In this document: piece by piece, positions 35,634 to 45,976 of the stretch | How positions within the stretch are numbered: the first letter of the stretch is position 1 | Layout of the letters: each line of letters starts with the position of its first letter | Assembly: GCF_002874775.1 (NCBI RefSeq) | Contig: NZ_CP020991.1 | Coordinates: forward strand, 1,803,225 to 1,867,224 | Direction: 5' to 3' | DNA: 64,000 bases | Source of the DNA: Monoglobus pectinilyticus | Lineage (GTDB): Bacteria; Bacillota; Clostridia; Monoglobales; Monoglobaceae | Translations under genes and position numbers: made by a program | The notes under the pieces: generated by a model | Seen by the model: only the letters and a program-made list of their open reading frames with translations | Database searches by the model: none | Told to the model about the DNA's origin: nothing

Positions 35634-36740
35634 ATGCCGGAATTAATAAAAGATAAGTATTATAATTACAATTCGTTAAGCGAATTAGCTTTTCGTTTAA
35701 AAGACGTATATCCCTCGTTTCAGGCTGATAAATTTGTCAGCGATGTCATGGACGACGATTGGGACGCGTTAGAGCTTAAGGCCCGTGTGCGCCGAATTTC
35801 TATCAATTTGGGGAAATATCTGCCGTCGGAATACGAACAAGCAATCGGCGTTATTGATAATGTTGTTGCAAGTTATCCTGACGGGTATAACGACTATTCT
35901 TTAGTATACTTCCCGGACTTTGTTGAAGTCTATGGGCAGGATGAGCGCCATTGGGATTTGTCAATATCCGCGTTAGAGAGATATACCATATGCTCAACTT
36001 CCGAATTCGCAGTTAGGCCGTTTATTATAAATAACGAAGAACGTATGATGCGGCAAATGGCTCTTTGGGCAAAACATAACAATGAGCACGTACGAAGGCT
36101 TGCCAGCGAAGGGTGCCGGCCTCAGCTTCCATGGGGACAAGCACTGACCAGTTTTAAAAATGACCCGTCTCCGGTTATTGGTATTTTGGAACAGCTGAAA
36201 GCCGACCCGTCGCTGTACGTCCGCAAAAGTGTGGCCAACAACCTGAATGATATATCCAAAACACATCCTGATTTGGTTGTAAAAATCACACGGGATTGGT
36301 ATGGCAAGAATGAATATACTGATTGGATTGTTAAGCATGGTTGCAGAACTCTGCTTAAAAAGGGGAACAAGGATGTGCTGAGCGTTTTCGGGTTTGCGGA
36401 TACCGATTGTATAATTGTCGACGGTTTTGAACTGGGTGCTCAATCTGTTTCGATTGGGGAAAATATGACCTTTTATTTTAGAATCAAAGCGAAAAGCGCG
36501 GTTAGGGTGAGGCTGGAGTATTGTATTCACTATATAAAGGCAAACGGCAGGAGAAACCGCAAGATATTCCAAATATCCGAGACGTCATTAGAGAAGAATC
36601 AAGAAAAGAAATATAAAAAGACCCATTCATTTGCAGATTTAAGCACAAGAAGACATAATCCGGGAATTCATTCAATTACGCTTATTGTTAATGGCGCTGA
36701 AGCCGGAACACTGGATTTTGACCTGTTGCCTGCTAAATAG
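35634..36740 (+). CDS. AlkC-like DNA alkylation repair protein
   Basis: The 368-residue protein has helical HEAT-like repeats through about residue 250, including the AlkC/AlkD-type stretch NEHVRRLASEGCRPQLPWGQ and DPSLYVRKSVANNLNDISK. This superfamily excises N3/N7-alkylated purines as glycosylases that do not flip the base. The C-terminal 110 residues form a beta-rich, Ig-like domain (VSIGENMTFYFRIKAKSAVRV, NPGIHSITLIVNG), as in AlkC proteins. GGGAGA precedes the ATG. Assignment to AlkC over AlkD rests on the EGCRPQLPW segment and the added domain. Confidence 0.85.
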   Translation: MPELIKDKYYNYNSLSELAFRLKDVYPSFQADKFVSDVMDDDWDALELKARVRRISINLGKYLPSEYEQAIGVIDNVVASYPDGYNDYSLVYFPDFVEVYGQDERHWDLSISALERYTICSTSEFAVRPFIINNEERMMRQMALWAKHNNEHVRRLASEGCRPQLPWGQALTSFKNDPSPVIGILEQLKADPSLYVRKSVANNLNDISKTHPDLVVKITRDWYGKNEYTDWIVKHGCRTLLKKGNKDVLSVFGFADTDCIIVDGFELGAQSVSIGENMTFYFRIKAKSAVRVRLEYCIHYIKANGRRNRKIFQISETSLEKNQEKKYKKTHSFADLSTRRHNPGIHSITLIVNGAEAGTLDFDLLPAK

Positions 36741-36813
36741 CTGGCGTCTTTGGAGCTGGTGCGGCGGCTTAAAATTATATTTTAAATGTTTATTTTAGAT
36801 AATTTTATAAACA

Positions 36814-36864
36814 AAAAATAGAAGCGGCATATCACCTTGAATGGTATACCTCTTCTATTTTTTT
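36814..36864. terminator. Bidirectional terminator between AlkC-like gene and mgtE
   Basis: AAAAAATAGAAG pairs with CTTCTATTTTTTT around an imperfect inner stem; A-run on the left and T-run on the right serve both convergent genes. Confidence 0.8.
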
Positions 36865-36872
36865 GTTATTGA

Positions 36873-38246
36873 TTAAATTCCCCAGCTCATAATCCAGAGC
36901 GCTATATTAAAGAAGATAATAACAGAGCATGTGTCTACAATTGTAGTAATAAGAGGCGACGCCATAAGAGCAGGGTCAAGCTTGCACAGCTTGGCGAGTA
37001 TGGGGAGCACTCCTCCAAGCATCTTAGCTATTACTACCGTTGCTATCAGACTTAATCCTGTGACTGCCGAAAGGAACAGCGGGTCCTGACCACTGTACAT
37101 AATATATATTCTAAGAGTGTTGACTGCTGCAAGAATAAGCCCGACAACTACTGCTATTCTTATTTCTTTAAACATTATTTTCATAATATCTTTTGGGGTT
37201 ATTTCGTCAAGCGCCAAACCGCGTATTATCATTGTGGAGCTTTGCGCTCCGCAGTTTCCTCCGGTGTCCATAAGCATTGGTATGAATGCGACAAGTATCG
37301 GAAGCGCTGTAAAAGCCGCCTCATAATTTTCAATTATGCTTCCGGTTATTGTGGCCGAGAGCATTAGGAGAAGCAGCCAAACTATTCTGTTTTTGGCGTG
37401 TCTCCAAACAGGCGTCTTAAGATATGTTTCCTCAATCGGCTGCAAGGCACCCATCTTTTGAATATCCTCAGTGTTCTCTTCCTGGATAACGTCGATAGCG
37501 TCATCGAATGTTACAATACCAACCAGCCGGTTTTCTTTATCAACAACCGGCAGAGACATAAAATCGTACTTGTCGAACATGTTGGCAACTTCTTCTTTAT
37601 CGTCAAGAGTTTCAACACTGATTATATTTTTTTCCATGATAGTGTTGATAACCGTATTATATGGTGACAGCAAAAGCTCTTTAACCGTGACCAAACCAAT
37701 AAGTTTGCGGTCGGTGTCAGTAACGTAGCATGTGTAAATCGTCTCTTTGTCTACTCCTGTGCGGCGTATTCTGTCAAATGCTTCAGAAACGGTCATGTCT
37801 TTTTTCAGGCTGACATATTCTGTGGTCATTATACTGCCGGCGCTGTCTTTTGGATACCGGAGTATCTCATTAATGCTGTTACGCATTTCAGAGTCCGTAT
37901 GTCTGAGTATACGCTTTACCACGTTTGCCGGCATTTCTTCAATGATGTCAACAGCGTCGTCGACAAAAAGTTCTTCAACGACGTCGTGAAGTTCCCGCTC
38001 ACTGAATGCGTTTATCAGAAGCTCCTGCTCGTCGCTGTCCATTTCAACAAAGGTTTCAGCTGCCAGCTCCTTTGGGAGTATTCTAAATAATATAGGGAGG
38101 CGCTGTTCATCAATCTCGCCGAGCAGTTCGGCAATATCGGCAGGCTCCATAGCAGTAAACAAGACTCGTATTCGTCCAAATTCCCTGCTGTCTAAAAGCT
38201 CGTTCACATTGTTTCTCATTTCGTCCAAATTAATCTGTTCTGCCAT
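36873..38246 (-). CDS. mgtE: Magnesium transporter MgtE
   Basis: The 457-residue channel has the full MgtE plan. A helical N-domain (to about 125, with FVEMDSDEQELLINAFS) and two CBS domains (about 130-255, VSLKKDMTVSEAFDRIR and FMSLPVVDKENRLVGIVTFDDAID) sense cytosolic Mg2+. A five-helix pore (about 285-455) has the signature FIPMLMDTGGNCGAQSST. GAGAGGTG lies six bases before ATG 38246; an in-frame GTG upstream sits within that site. It works as a homodimer that closes at high magnesium. It lies 135 bases after ppk1 on the same strand and may be cotranscribed; both products concern Mg2+/polyphosphate balance (inference). Confidence 0.95.
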   Translation of the reverse strand: MAEQINLDEMRNNVNELLDSREFGRIRVLFTAMEPADIAELLGEIDEQRLPILFRILPKELAAETFVEMDSDEQELLINAFSERELHDVVEELFVDDAVDIIEEMPANVVKRILRHTDSEMRNSINEILRYPKDSAGSIMTTEYVSLKKDMTVSEAFDRIRRTGVDKETIYTCYVTDTDRKLIGLVTVKELLLSPYNTVINTIMEKNIISVETLDDKEEVANMFDKYDFMSLPVVDKENRLVGIVTFDDAIDVIQEENTEDIQKMGALQPIEETYLKTPVWRHAKNRIVWLLLLMLSATITGSIIENYEAAFTALPILVAFIPMLMDTGGNCGAQSSTMIIRGLALDEITPKDIMKIMFKEIRIAVVVGLILAAVNTLRIYIMYSGQDPLFLSAVTGLSLIATVVIAKMLGGVLPILAKLCKLDPALMASPLITTIVDTCSVIIFFNIALWIMSWGI

Positions 38247-38381
38247 ATGAAGCACCTCTCTTTCCGGGTCTCAAAATCTATCATTCCTGTCTGTCATTTT
38301 GCAAAAAACAATTATAACATAACTCGCCGGTCAGTTCAAGGTAAAATCAACCAAAGATTTACGCAGAAATATGACTTATTA

Positions 38382-40553
38382 TTAATCTGAGTCTTTTTTT
38401 AAATTATTATACAGTTTTGTGATAACAGAGGCGTATAGCCGTTTAAAAAAGCCATTGTGACTGTCATGCGCTGAGTTATACGGCTGAAGAGATACAATGC
38501 TCTGCCGATTAATTTTTTCAGAGATAGCTTCCCGGAGTAAAACCTCCTGACAGTTAATTTTGCTCTGAACATTAGGTTTCAAATCATAAGTCCCGTCGCT
38601 TTGCAGAACACGGGCTTTGACCGTGTCGCTGAGACATATGCGGATATAGTGGTTTATTGCGTCTTTTATATCTTGTGAATATATGGGGCAGCCAACCTCA
38701 ACTCGGTTATCCATATTTCTTGTCATTATATCCGCTGACGCAATAAACAATTTCTGTTCCTCACCTTTTCCAAAGCTGTATATGCGTGAGTGTTCAAGGA
38801 ATCTCCCGACAATACTATAAACTTTAATGTTTTCGGTAAGCCCCGGAATCCCAGGCAGTATACAGCAGATTCCGCGCACCAGCATAGTGATATCTACCCC
38901 GGCCTTACTCGCCTCCTGAAGTTTGCAGATTATTTCCTTATCTGTCACAGAGTTGACCTTTATAAATATCTGACCGTTTTTTCCCTTTTTCATCTCATTG
39001 TCTATATAGCTAATTATACGGTCTTTCATTGCGTTGGGAGCAACCCACAAATGCTTATATTCGCCGTCAAGATTAGAAATGGATATATTATTAAAAAAGT
39101 TTACAGCGTCTTCGCCAATTTCATGGTTTTCGGTTATAAATGAAAAATCGGTATACAGTTTGGCTGTTTTTTCGTTGTAGTTTCCGGTTCCTATCTGTGT
39201 GATATATTTCATTTCTCCGTTTACATTTTTGGTTATAAGGCAAACTTTTGAATGAATTTTATAGTCGTCTAATCCATAGATGATATTACAACCGGCCTGT
39301 TCCAGCCGTTCTGACCAATCAATATTGTTTTGCTCGTCAAATCTGGCGCGAAGCTCAATAATGACTAAGACTTCTTTGCCGTTTTCCGCGGCGGTACATA
39401 AATGTTCTATAAGTTTGGCGTTTTTAGCCAAACGGTATATGGTTATTTTTATAGACACAACCTGAGGGTCAGCCGCCGACCTTTTAATCAAATCAACAAA
39501 CGGGTCCATGCTCTCGTATGGGTATGACAGAATAATGTCGTCGTTGCGTTTTCCGCTCATAATATTCGTATGGGTTATCTGCGGTTCAAAATCAGGATAG
39601 CATAAGCTGTCGTTCTGATCCTGATTAAACTTGCTCTGAAGCCCAAAAACATAGCCGAGAGACAACGGGGATTTTGTGGCGAATATTTGGTTGTCAGTAA
39701 CGCTGAGTTTTGTACACAGAAGATTTTTTGTGTATTCATCAAACTCATTCAGCGATTCCAGCCGAACTACTGCCAGACGTTTTCTTTTTTTCAGAAGCTT
39801 TTTCATCTTGCTTCTAAAATCCTCATTTATTTCATAAGCCTCATCGTTTGGATTTATATCCGCGTTTCTGGTGGCGCAGAATATATTTTTATCACTCACG
39901 GTATACCGCTCAAAAATATTTTCAAAGTACATAAATATAATGTCTTCTATATGTATGTACCTGATTTTTTTGCCCGGCATATAGAGTATGGGCGGAAGCG
40001 CAGGCGGAATTGTCACAATTCCCAGCGAAACTGATTTTTTTCTCTGAACTTTTCCGACTACGCATATTTGTTTTGAGGCAATAAAAGGAAACGGGTGGTG
40101 TTCATCAACCAACTGGGGGGAAAGTATTGGCTGAACATAATTTGTAAAGTATTCTTTTACAAATTTCAGTTCGTCAGCCGTCAGCGCTTCAGGGGTGAGA
40201 TGAACAATACCATAGTTTTTAAGATTTTGAGAAACAGAGGAATAAATAGCGTCCTTTTCTAAATATAACGGCCGAACGGCGGAGTATATTTTTGTCAGCT
40301 GTTCAGTCGGCGTCATACCGGTTTTGTTGTCGGTTGCCTTTTTGTCGGCAATAGAAAGGTCGAACAGACTTCCCACCCTTACCATAAAAAACTCGTCGAG
40401 ATTACTGACAAAGATAGAAACAAATTTTAACTTCTCATACAGCGGAACCTCAGCGCTGACAGCTTCATGCAGGACTCGCTCATTAAACCTAAGCCAAGAT
40501 ATTTCTCGGTTTTGCATAAATTTATATTCCGGTTTAGAAGAGTTTTGACTCAT
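38382..40553 (-). CDS. ppk1: Polyphosphate kinase 1
   Basis: The 723-residue enzyme reversibly makes long-chain polyphosphate from ATP. The N-terminal NREISWLRFNERVLHEA, the middle-domain HPFPFIASK, the catalytic histidine region DDYKIHSKVCLI, the second conserved histidine in EHSRIYSFG, and the RNMDNRVEVGCPIY box are all present. Length is usual for Ppk1. GGGGTGAT precedes the ATG. A separate Ppx/GppA gene occurs at 55266, so synthesis and degradation genes are unlinked here. Two Cys-rich microprotein genes lie upstream on the same strand. Confidence 0.95.
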   Translation of the reverse strand: MSQNSSKPEYKFMQNREISWLRFNERVLHEAVSAEVPLYEKLKFVSIFVSNLDEFFMVRVGSLFDLSIADKKATDNKTGMTPTEQLTKIYSAVRPLYLEKDAIYSSVSQNLKNYGIVHLTPEALTADELKFVKEYFTNYVQPILSPQLVDEHHPFPFIASKQICVVGKVQRKKSVSLGIVTIPPALPPILYMPGKKIRYIHIEDIIFMYFENIFERYTVSDKNIFCATRNADINPNDEAYEINEDFRSKMKKLLKKRKRLAVVRLESLNEFDEYTKNLLCTKLSVTDNQIFATKSPLSLGYVFGLQSKFNQDQNDSLCYPDFEPQITHTNIMSGKRNDDIILSYPYESMDPFVDLIKRSAADPQVVSIKITIYRLAKNAKLIEHLCTAAENGKEVLVIIELRARFDEQNNIDWSERLEQAGCNIIYGLDDYKIHSKVCLITKNVNGEMKYITQIGTGNYNEKTAKLYTDFSFITENHEIGEDAVNFFNNISISNLDGEYKHLWVAPNAMKDRIISYIDNEMKKGKNGQIFIKVNSVTDKEIICKLQEASKAGVDITMLVRGICCILPGIPGLTENIKVYSIVGRFLEHSRIYSFGKGEEQKLFIASADIMTRNMDNRVEVGCPIYSQDIKDAINHYIRICLSDTVKARVLQSDGTYDLKPNVQSKINCQEVLLREAISEKINRQSIVSLQPYNSAHDSHNGFFKRLYASVITKLYNNLKKDSD

Positions 40554-40682
40554 AAATTATCACCCCAGCCTATTAAAAATAGTTTGTCGTTTAAACGGAT
40601 TATTATGTATATATTATACAGCGAAAAAGGTCAGATTGTAAAGTAAAATGTATGTAAAATATTACTAAAAAAGTACTGATTA

Positions 40683-40719
40683 AAAAATAAAGGCTCCGGC
40701 GAAAAAAACGCCGGAACCG
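40683..40719 (-). terminator. Terminator after the Cys-rich microprotein gene
   Basis: GGTTCCGGCG and CGCCGGAGCC (minus strand) around seven T, followed by TTTATTTTTTAA. It separates the microprotein genes from ppk1. Confidence 0.85.
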
Positions 40720-40739
40720 CAAGGCATGTATTTGCTTAA

Positions 40740-40877
40740 TTAGCAGCCGCATCCACAGCCGTTGTCGCAGCCGCAGCCGCTGTTGTCATTGCCGCAGCAG
40801 CAGCAAATTAAGATAATAAGAATAATTATCCAAAGACATCCGCCGCCTCCGCCAAATCCGTTACCGAAGCATCCCAT
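40740..40877 (-). CDS. Cys-rich single-pass membrane microprotein (paralogue 1)
   Basis: A 45-residue peptide with AAGGAGGTG before its ATG at 40877. It has a short Gly-rich head (MGCFGNGFGGGGGC), one hydrophobic helix LWIIILIILI, then CCCCGNDNSGCGCDNGCGCGC. Sixteen bases-per-turn periodicity is not evident; the tail is mainly Cys/Gly. I recall similar Clostridia peptides annotated as high-cysteine HCB-type proteins of unknown function. The Cys tail after the helix could bind metal or form disulfides. Its paralogue lies 164 bases upstream on the same strand. Confidence 0.8.
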   Translation of the reverse strand: MGCFGNGFGGGGGCLWIIILIILICCCCGNDNSGCGCDNGCGCGC

Positions 40878-40902
40878 CTGTGTGCACCTCCTTCTGTCCT
40901 CG

Positions 40903-40975
40903 CTGTCAGTGGGTGGTGTGCAATATGCTTTCCGCCGTGAAATAAAAGCATACTGCACACCGCCCCACATGACAG
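40903..40975. repeat. Long imperfect inverted repeat between the two microprotein genes
   Basis: Arms of about 30 bases: CTGTCAGTGGGTGGTGTGCA.. on the left pairs with ..TGCACACCGCCCCACATGACAG on the right, including ATGCTTT/AAAGCAT next to the loop. On the transcribed strand it would be a stable stem-loop ending 26 bases before the start codon of the downstream microprotein. Confidence 0.85.
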
Positions 40976-41041
40976 TCAAAATTAAAATCAGTTATATAAG
41001 TACATTAATGTTCTGTGGTAAGAAACAAAGCCGGGAATTTA

Positions 41042-41149
41042 TTAGCAGCATCCGCAGCCATTGTTGTCGTTTCCGCAGCAGCAGCAAATTATGATTATCA
41101 ATATGATAATCCAAAGACATCCGCCGTTTCCTCCAAAGCATCCATTCAT
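41042..41149 (-). CDS. Cys-rich single-pass membrane microprotein (paralogue 2)
   Basis: A 35-residue peptide with AGGAGGTG eleven bases before its ATG. Head MNGCFGGNGGC, helix LWIIILIIII, tail CCCCGNDNNGCGCC. It matches the neighbouring peptide nearly residue for residue through CLWIIIL and CCCCGNDN and only the Cys/Gly tail is shorter. That points to tandem duplication with both copies kept in frame and both with strong ribosome binding sites, good evidence that they are real genes. Function unknown. It is divergent from fhs. Confidence 0.8.
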   Translation of the reverse strand: MNGCFGGNGGCLWIIILIIIICCCCGNDNNGCGCC

Positions 41150-41346
41150 TTAATAAGCACCTCCTAAAGTGTTTTCACTGTATACTATGACAAAATTAAG
41201 AATTGGTGAAAAGTTTTTAAAAAAGATTTACATAATTTCAATATTATGATATTATTTCATGTAGTGAAAAGGATTTTTGCATATATGCTCTTACAGAGCC
41301 GAACATTATGCGATGGCGTAAAATATGAAAGCGGAGGGATCAGTTA

Positions 41347-43020
41347 ATGAAAACCGATATTGAAATCGCTCAGGAGTCCGTTATGCAGCCTATTGCTGAG
41401 ATTGCTGAAAAACTTGGCATGTCTGCAGATGATATTGAGCTTTATGGAAAGTATAAAGCGAAACTCAGCGAGGATTATATTGAAAGTTTAGAGGACAAGC
41501 CTGAAGGAAAACTTGTTTTGGTGACAGCTATAAACCCTACGCCGGCAGGCGAAGGTAAAACGACTGTTACGGTGGGGCTGGGAGAAGCAATGCCCAAGAT
41601 TGGTGAAAACGCTGTCATTGCTCTCCGTGAACCGTCGATGGGTCCGGTTATGGGGATTAAGGGCGGCGCAGCCGGGGGCGGCTATGCCCAGGTTGTTCCT
41701 ATGGAAGATATAAACCTGCATTTTACCGGGGATATGCATGCAATAACAGCCGCAAATAATTTGCTGTCGGCCGCAATAGATAATCATATCCACCAGGGAA
41801 ATAAGCTGATGATAGACCTGAGACAGATAACCTGGAAACGCTGTCTTGATATGAATGACAGGGCTTTGAGGGAAGTTATTATAGGGCTTGGCGGAAAAAT
41901 CAACGGATTTCCGCGTCAGGATGGTTTTAATATTACTGTTGCAAGTGAAATAATGGCGATATTATGCCTTGCTAAAAATATTGATGATTTAAGAGAAAGA
42001 ATTGGAAGAATTGTTATAGGCTATAATTTGTCAGGCGAGCCGGTAACTGCAAAACAATTGGAGGTAGAAGGCGCGATGACTCTTCTGCTCCATGACGCTA
42101 TAAAGCCGAACCTGGTGCAAACCCTTGAAAATACCCCATGTCTAATGCATGGAGGTCCGTTTGCCAATATAGCGCACGGATGCAATTCTATCAGAGCAAC
42201 CAGAGCGGGACTTAAACTGGCGGATTACTGTATAACTGAAGCCGGATTCGGAAGCGATTTGGGCGCTGAGAAGTTTTTTGACATTAAATGTCGTTTTGCC
42301 GGATTGAATCCTGACTGTGTGGTGCTTGTGGCAACTGTTAAGGCACTTAAATACAACAGCGGTCAGATAAAGGGAGAAGCGCTGAAGTATGAGAATTTGG
42401 AAGCCTTGAGCTTAGGTATAAACAACCTTGGCAAGCACATAGAAAATATGCGGAAGTATGGGGTTCCTGTAGTGGTTGCTATTAACAGATTTGATACTGA
42501 TACTGACGCGGAGCTTGATTTTATAGAAAATTACTGCGCTGAGAAAAATGTGAAGTGTTCAATGTGTGAAGTGTTTGCAAAAGGCGGAGACGGAGGAGTG
42601 GATCTCGCAAAGAAAGTCGTTGAGACTATAAAGTCTGAGCCTTCTGAGTTTAAGCCGATTTATAACGTTAATCTGCCGATAAAGGAAAAGATTGAGACAA
42701 TAGCACGGGAGATATACGGAGCGGATGGAGTAACTTATACCGCCACCGCTAACAGGCAGATATTGAATCTGACAAATTTGGGGTTTGATAAAATGCCGGT
42801 GTGTATGGCGAAGACTCAGTATTCGCTGTCTGATGACCCGTCACTTTTGGGGCGTCCTTCCGGGTTTGATATAACAATCAGAGAAGTAAACGTATCGAGC
42901 GGAGCCGGATTTATAGTTGCGCTGACCGGAGCGGTAATGACCATGCCGGGGCTGCCGAAAGTTCCGGCTGCAAATAATATGGATATTGACAGAAACGGAA
43001 CAATTGTAGGATTGTTTTAA
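41347..43020 (+). CDS. fhs: Formate-tetrahydrofolate ligase
   Basis: The 557-residue enzyme makes 10-formyl-THF from formate, THF and ATP in the cytosol, supplying one-carbon units for purines or for acetogenic-type metabolism. Signatures: ATP-binding loop [41 protein letters not shown], and [20 protein letters not shown]. Length is normal. AGCGGAGGG precedes the ATG. No other Wood-Ljungdahl genes adjoin, so a general folate role is as likely as acetogenesis. It is followed after 27 bases by mnmG on the same strand. Confidence 0.97.
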   Translation: MKTDIEIAQESVMQPIAEIAEKLGMSADDIELYGKYKAKLSEDYIESLEDKPEGKLVLVTAINPTPAGEGKTTVTVGLGEAMPKIGENAVIALREPSMGPVMGIKGGAAGGGYAQVVPMEDINLHFTGDMHAITAANNLLSAAIDNHIHQGNKLMIDLRQITWKRCLDMNDRALREVIIGLGGKINGFPRQDGFNITVASEIMAILCLAKNIDDLRERIGRIVIGYNLSGEPVTAKQLEVEGAMTLLLHDAIKPNLVQTLENTPCLMHGGPFANIAHGCNSIRATRAGLKLADYCITEAGFGSDLGAEKFFDIKCRFAGLNPDCVVLVATVKALKYNSGQIKGEALKYENLEALSLGINNLGKHIENMRKYGVPVVVAINRFDTDTDAELDFIENYCAEKNVKCSMCEVFAKGGDGGVDLAKKVVETIKSEPSEFKPIYNVNLPIKEKIETIAREIYGADGVTYTATANRQILNLTNLGFDKMPVCMAKTQYSLSDDPSLLGRPSGFDITIREVNVSSGAGFIVALTGAVMTMPGLPKVPAANNMDIDRNGTIVGLF

Positions 43021-43047
43021 GCAATAATATATAGGAGTTGAAATCAG

Positions 43048-44919
43048 TTGTTTACATCAAAGGATATATATGACGTTATCGTTGTGGGCGGAGGCCACGC
43101 TGGGATTGAGGCCGGGTTTGCCTCGGCGCGTCTCGGAATGAAAACATGTATTTTCTCCATAAGTCTAGACGCTGTTGCGAATCTGCCGTGTAACCCAAGT
43201 ATTGGGGGGACGGCAAAGGGGCACCTTGTCAGGGAGATAGACGCCCTGGGCGGTGAGATGGGGAAAGTCGCTGACAAAACCTTTATCCAGTCCAGAATGC
43301 TGAATAAGGGTAAAGGTCCGGCGGTGCATTCTCTGAGGGCTCAGGTGGACAGACGGAATTATCAGATGGAGATGAAGCACCGCATTGAGCTTGAGCCAAA
43401 TCTAGATTTGAGACAAGGTGAAATAGTTGAGGTAAAGACAGACGATAATAATAACGTGAAATCTGTTGTCACAAGAACCGGCGCAGAGTTTTTGTGCAAG
43501 GCCGCGATTGTATCAACCGGAACCTATTTAAAATCAAGAATAGTAATAGGCGAGTTTTCTCAGGAGAGCGGACCGGACGGAGTGTTTCCGGCAACCGAGC
43601 TTTCAAAAAATCTGCAGAATATCGGAGTTGAGCTAAGACGTTTTAAGACCGGTACGCCGCCTAGAATAAATAGGCGGAGCATAGATTTTGATGAGCTTGA
43701 AGAACAGATTGGCGATGATGTGATAATTCCCTTTTCATTTGAGACGAATGGAGAGGGATTGGTCAATAAAGTTTCTTGTTATATTACCTATACCAATAAA
43801 GAGACGCACAGGATAATAAATGATAATCTTCACAGATCACCGTTATACGGTGGCGGTGGAATCGTTGGAATAGGACCGAGGTACTGCCCGTCGATTGAGG
43901 ATAAGGTGGTGAGGTTCAGTGACAAAAACAGACACCAATTATTTGTTGAGCCTATGGGGCTGGATACAGAGGAAATGTATTTGCAGGGATTTTCCAGCAG
44001 TATGCCGGAGGATGTGCAGATAGATATGCTTCATTCCCTGCCGGGCTTTCATAACGCTCAGGTCATGAGAAACGCATATGCTATAGAGTATGATTGTGCC
44101 GACCCGCTTCAGCTTTACCCAACGCTGGAGTTTAAAAAAATAGGCGGGCTTTATGGTGCAGGACAGTTTAACGGCACATCAGGGTATGAGGAAGCTGCTG
44201 CCCAGGGCTTGATTGCAGGAATAAATGCGGCTCTAAAAATTAAGGGAAACGAGCCTTTTGTTCTGGACCGCTCAGAGGCTTATATTGGAACGCTCATTGA
44301 CGATTTGGTTACAAAGGGAACCAACGAGCCGTATAGAATGATGACCTCAAGGAGCGAATACCGTCTGCTTCTAAGACAGGATAATGCTGATTTGCGTTTA
44401 ACTCCTTACGGTTATGAGCTGGGCTTGATTTCATCGGAGAGATACTCAAAGTTTTTGACCAAAAGGCGTATGATAGAAGAGGAGACGGCAAGGCTTCAAA
44501 ATTTGATATTCCCGCCGTCAAAAGAGGTCTTAAATTATTTGGAATCTGTCGGAAGCACTCCGATTTCAACAGGGGCCCGTGCGGCGGAACTGCTTAAACG
44601 TCCTAATATAACGTATGAGGGCATGAAGGAGATAGACAGGGGCAGACCTGATATACCGGACGACGTTGCCGAACAGGTTGAAATAAGTATAAAATATGAG
44701 GGATATATAAACAGGCAGATTAAACAGGCAGAACAGTTTAGAAAACTTGAGTCTAAAAAGCTGCCGGAGGATATTGATTACAGCAAAATAGACGGTCTGA
44801 GAATAGAAGCCAGACAAAAGCTCGAGAAGATAAAACCGTCATCCTTAGGACAGGCTTCCAGAATATCGGGAGTAAATCCGGCAGATATTGCCGTTTTAAT
44901 GGTTTATTTGAAAAAATAG
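43048..44919 (+). CDS. mnmG: tRNA uridine-5-carboxymethylaminomethyl(34) synthesis protein MnmG (GidA)
   Basis: The 623-residue FAD protein, with MnmE, adds the carboxymethylaminomethyl group to U34 of certain tRNAs. FAD loop [37 protein letters not shown], and the C-terminal helical MnmE-binding part with [11 protein letters not shown] are clear. The start is TTG at 43048 behind AGGAG; no better ATG lies near. mnmG is usually near the origin with mnmE and rsmG, but here follows fhs, so the cluster is split. Confidence 0.95.
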   Translation: MFTSKDIYDVIVVGGGHAGIEAGFASARLGMKTCIFSISLDAVANLPCNPSIGGTAKGHLVREIDALGGEMGKVADKTFIQSRMLNKGKGPAVHSLRAQVDRRNYQMEMKHRIELEPNLDLRQGEIVEVKTDDNNNVKSVVTRTGAEFLCKAAIVSTGTYLKSRIVIGEFSQESGPDGVFPATELSKNLQNIGVELRRFKTGTPPRINRRSIDFDELEEQIGDDVIIPFSFETNGEGLVNKVSCYITYTNKETHRIINDNLHRSPLYGGGGIVGIGPRYCPSIEDKVVRFSDKNRHQLFVEPMGLDTEEMYLQGFSSSMPEDVQIDMLHSLPGFHNAQVMRNAYAIEYDCADPLQLYPTLEFKKIGGLYGAGQFNGTSGYEEAAAQGLIAGINAALKIKGNEPFVLDRSEAYIGTLIDDLVTKGTNEPYRMMTSRSEYRLLLRQDNADLRLTPYGYELGLISSERYSKFLTKRRMIEEETARLQNLIFPPSKEVLNYLESVGSTPISTGARAAELLKRPNITYEGMKEIDRGRPDIPDDVAEQVEISIKYEGYINRQIKQAEQFRKLESKKLPEDIDYSKIDGLRIEARQKLEKIKPSSLGQASRISGVNPADIAVLMVYLKK

Positions 44920-45048
44920 TAAAATTGAAATAGAAAAATAATATAAAATTTATAAAATGTTTAAAATGCGGACATAGTATAAAAATATTTTTGTTTTATA
45001 ATGTGTAAAGTAATTTGTTTTAAAATATAGAATAAAAGGAGAATTGTT

Positions 45049-45840
45049 ATGAAGAAGATATTATGTGCAGCTGTCGCTGCAGTTTTAGCGGTCGGAGCAT
45101 TAACTGCCTGCGGAAATAAGCCGAGCGAGCCGTCGGGTGCTGACGCCGGTAAAAATTCACAGCAGAATGTGACTACCGCAGAACCGGCTTCGTCACCGTT
45201 TGTGCCGGAGGAGGTTCCAAGCCAGTTTAAGGCGAACGGCAGTAATATTACCGAAAAGGAAGGCGGAGGCGTTTCTGTGTCTGTTGCTCCGAGAGAAGGA
45301 GACGAGAGATATAATTTTGAAAATGATGATTTAGGATTTGTTGACACTGAGAGCGGAGCTTTACTGAAAATCGGCATGTCATCCGAGGATGTGGAAAAAC
45401 TTATAGGCGCTCCAAGAACAGTTGACCGTGACGGTTTTAGAATATACAGCGGAATCGTTATAAAATATGATGATAACGGAAACGCTTCACAAATGATTGT
45501 TGCAGCCGGCAATATGGAAGGCGATGATAATCCAAATAGATTTGTTTCACCAAGAGGGGTTAAGCTTTCAACAACACTTGATGAGTTTAAATCAGTATAT
45601 GGTGATGAGTACAACGAACCAAGCCAAGCAGCGGAAGGCGATGAATCTATAAAATCGTCTGCTATGATGGCTGTTAGATATTATGCAAAGAACGGTGATA
45701 CTTTTAACTATTTGGGCGGAAGCTATACTAAAGAAAATAAGCCTGAAAACGACGCTGACTTGATAATGCAGACTTTCTTATTCTCAACTGAGACAAAAAC
45801 AGTCAGCGTTATGTCGGTAGGAAACGGAACAGCAAACTAA
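45049..45840 (+). CDS. Putative lipoprotein of unknown function
   Basis: A 263-residue protein with AAGGAG before the ATG. A signal peptide ends in lipobox LTAC, lipidation at Cys21. A Ser/Pro/Glu-rich linker (to about residue 90) precedes a compact domain: ALLKIGMSSEDVEKLIGAPR, YSGIVIKYDDNGNASQMIV, GVKLSTTLDEFKSVYGDEY. The pattern of two 'xxxGxSxxxVxxxxGxP' segments is like BamE/SmpA-type or PepSY-like small repeats found in Firmicute lipoproteins; I do not assign a family. It has its own terminator and no operon partner. Confidence 0.85.
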   Translation: MKKILCAAVAAVLAVGALTACGNKPSEPSGADAGKNSQQNVTTAEPASSPFVPEEVPSQFKANGSNITEKEGGGVSVSVAPREGDERYNFENDDLGFVDTESGALLKIGMSSEDVEKLIGAPRTVDRDGFRIYSGIVIKYDDNGNASQMIVAAGNMEGDDNPNRFVSPRGVKLSTTLDEFKSVYGDEYNEPSQAAEGDESIKSSAMMAVRYYAKNGDTFNYLGGSYTKENKPENDADLIMQTFLFSTETKTVSVMSVGNGTAN

Positions 45841-45842
45841 AA

Positions 45843-45884
45843 AACAGCCGGCTTGTTATTTGTTTCAAGCCGGCCTGTTTTTTT
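45843..45884 (+). terminator. Lipoprotein gene terminator
   Basis: AACAGCCGGCTTG pairs with CAAGCCGGCCTGTT, followed by seven T, starting three bases after the stop codon. Confidence 0.9.
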
Positions 45885-45976
45885 GGCCGAATTTTTTGAT
45901 AAGAAGTTTTTTTCGTATAGTGTGCGACGTATTTCGACAAAATAATCGAAATTATTCACAAATAGTTAATTTTTTC

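Noticed and set aside
40762-41094. 110-codon forward ORF antisense to the Cys-rich microproteins
   Set aside because: It is the shadow of two Cys/Gly-rich genes and the hairpin between them; the minus-strand frames have strong ribosome sites and matching paralogues.
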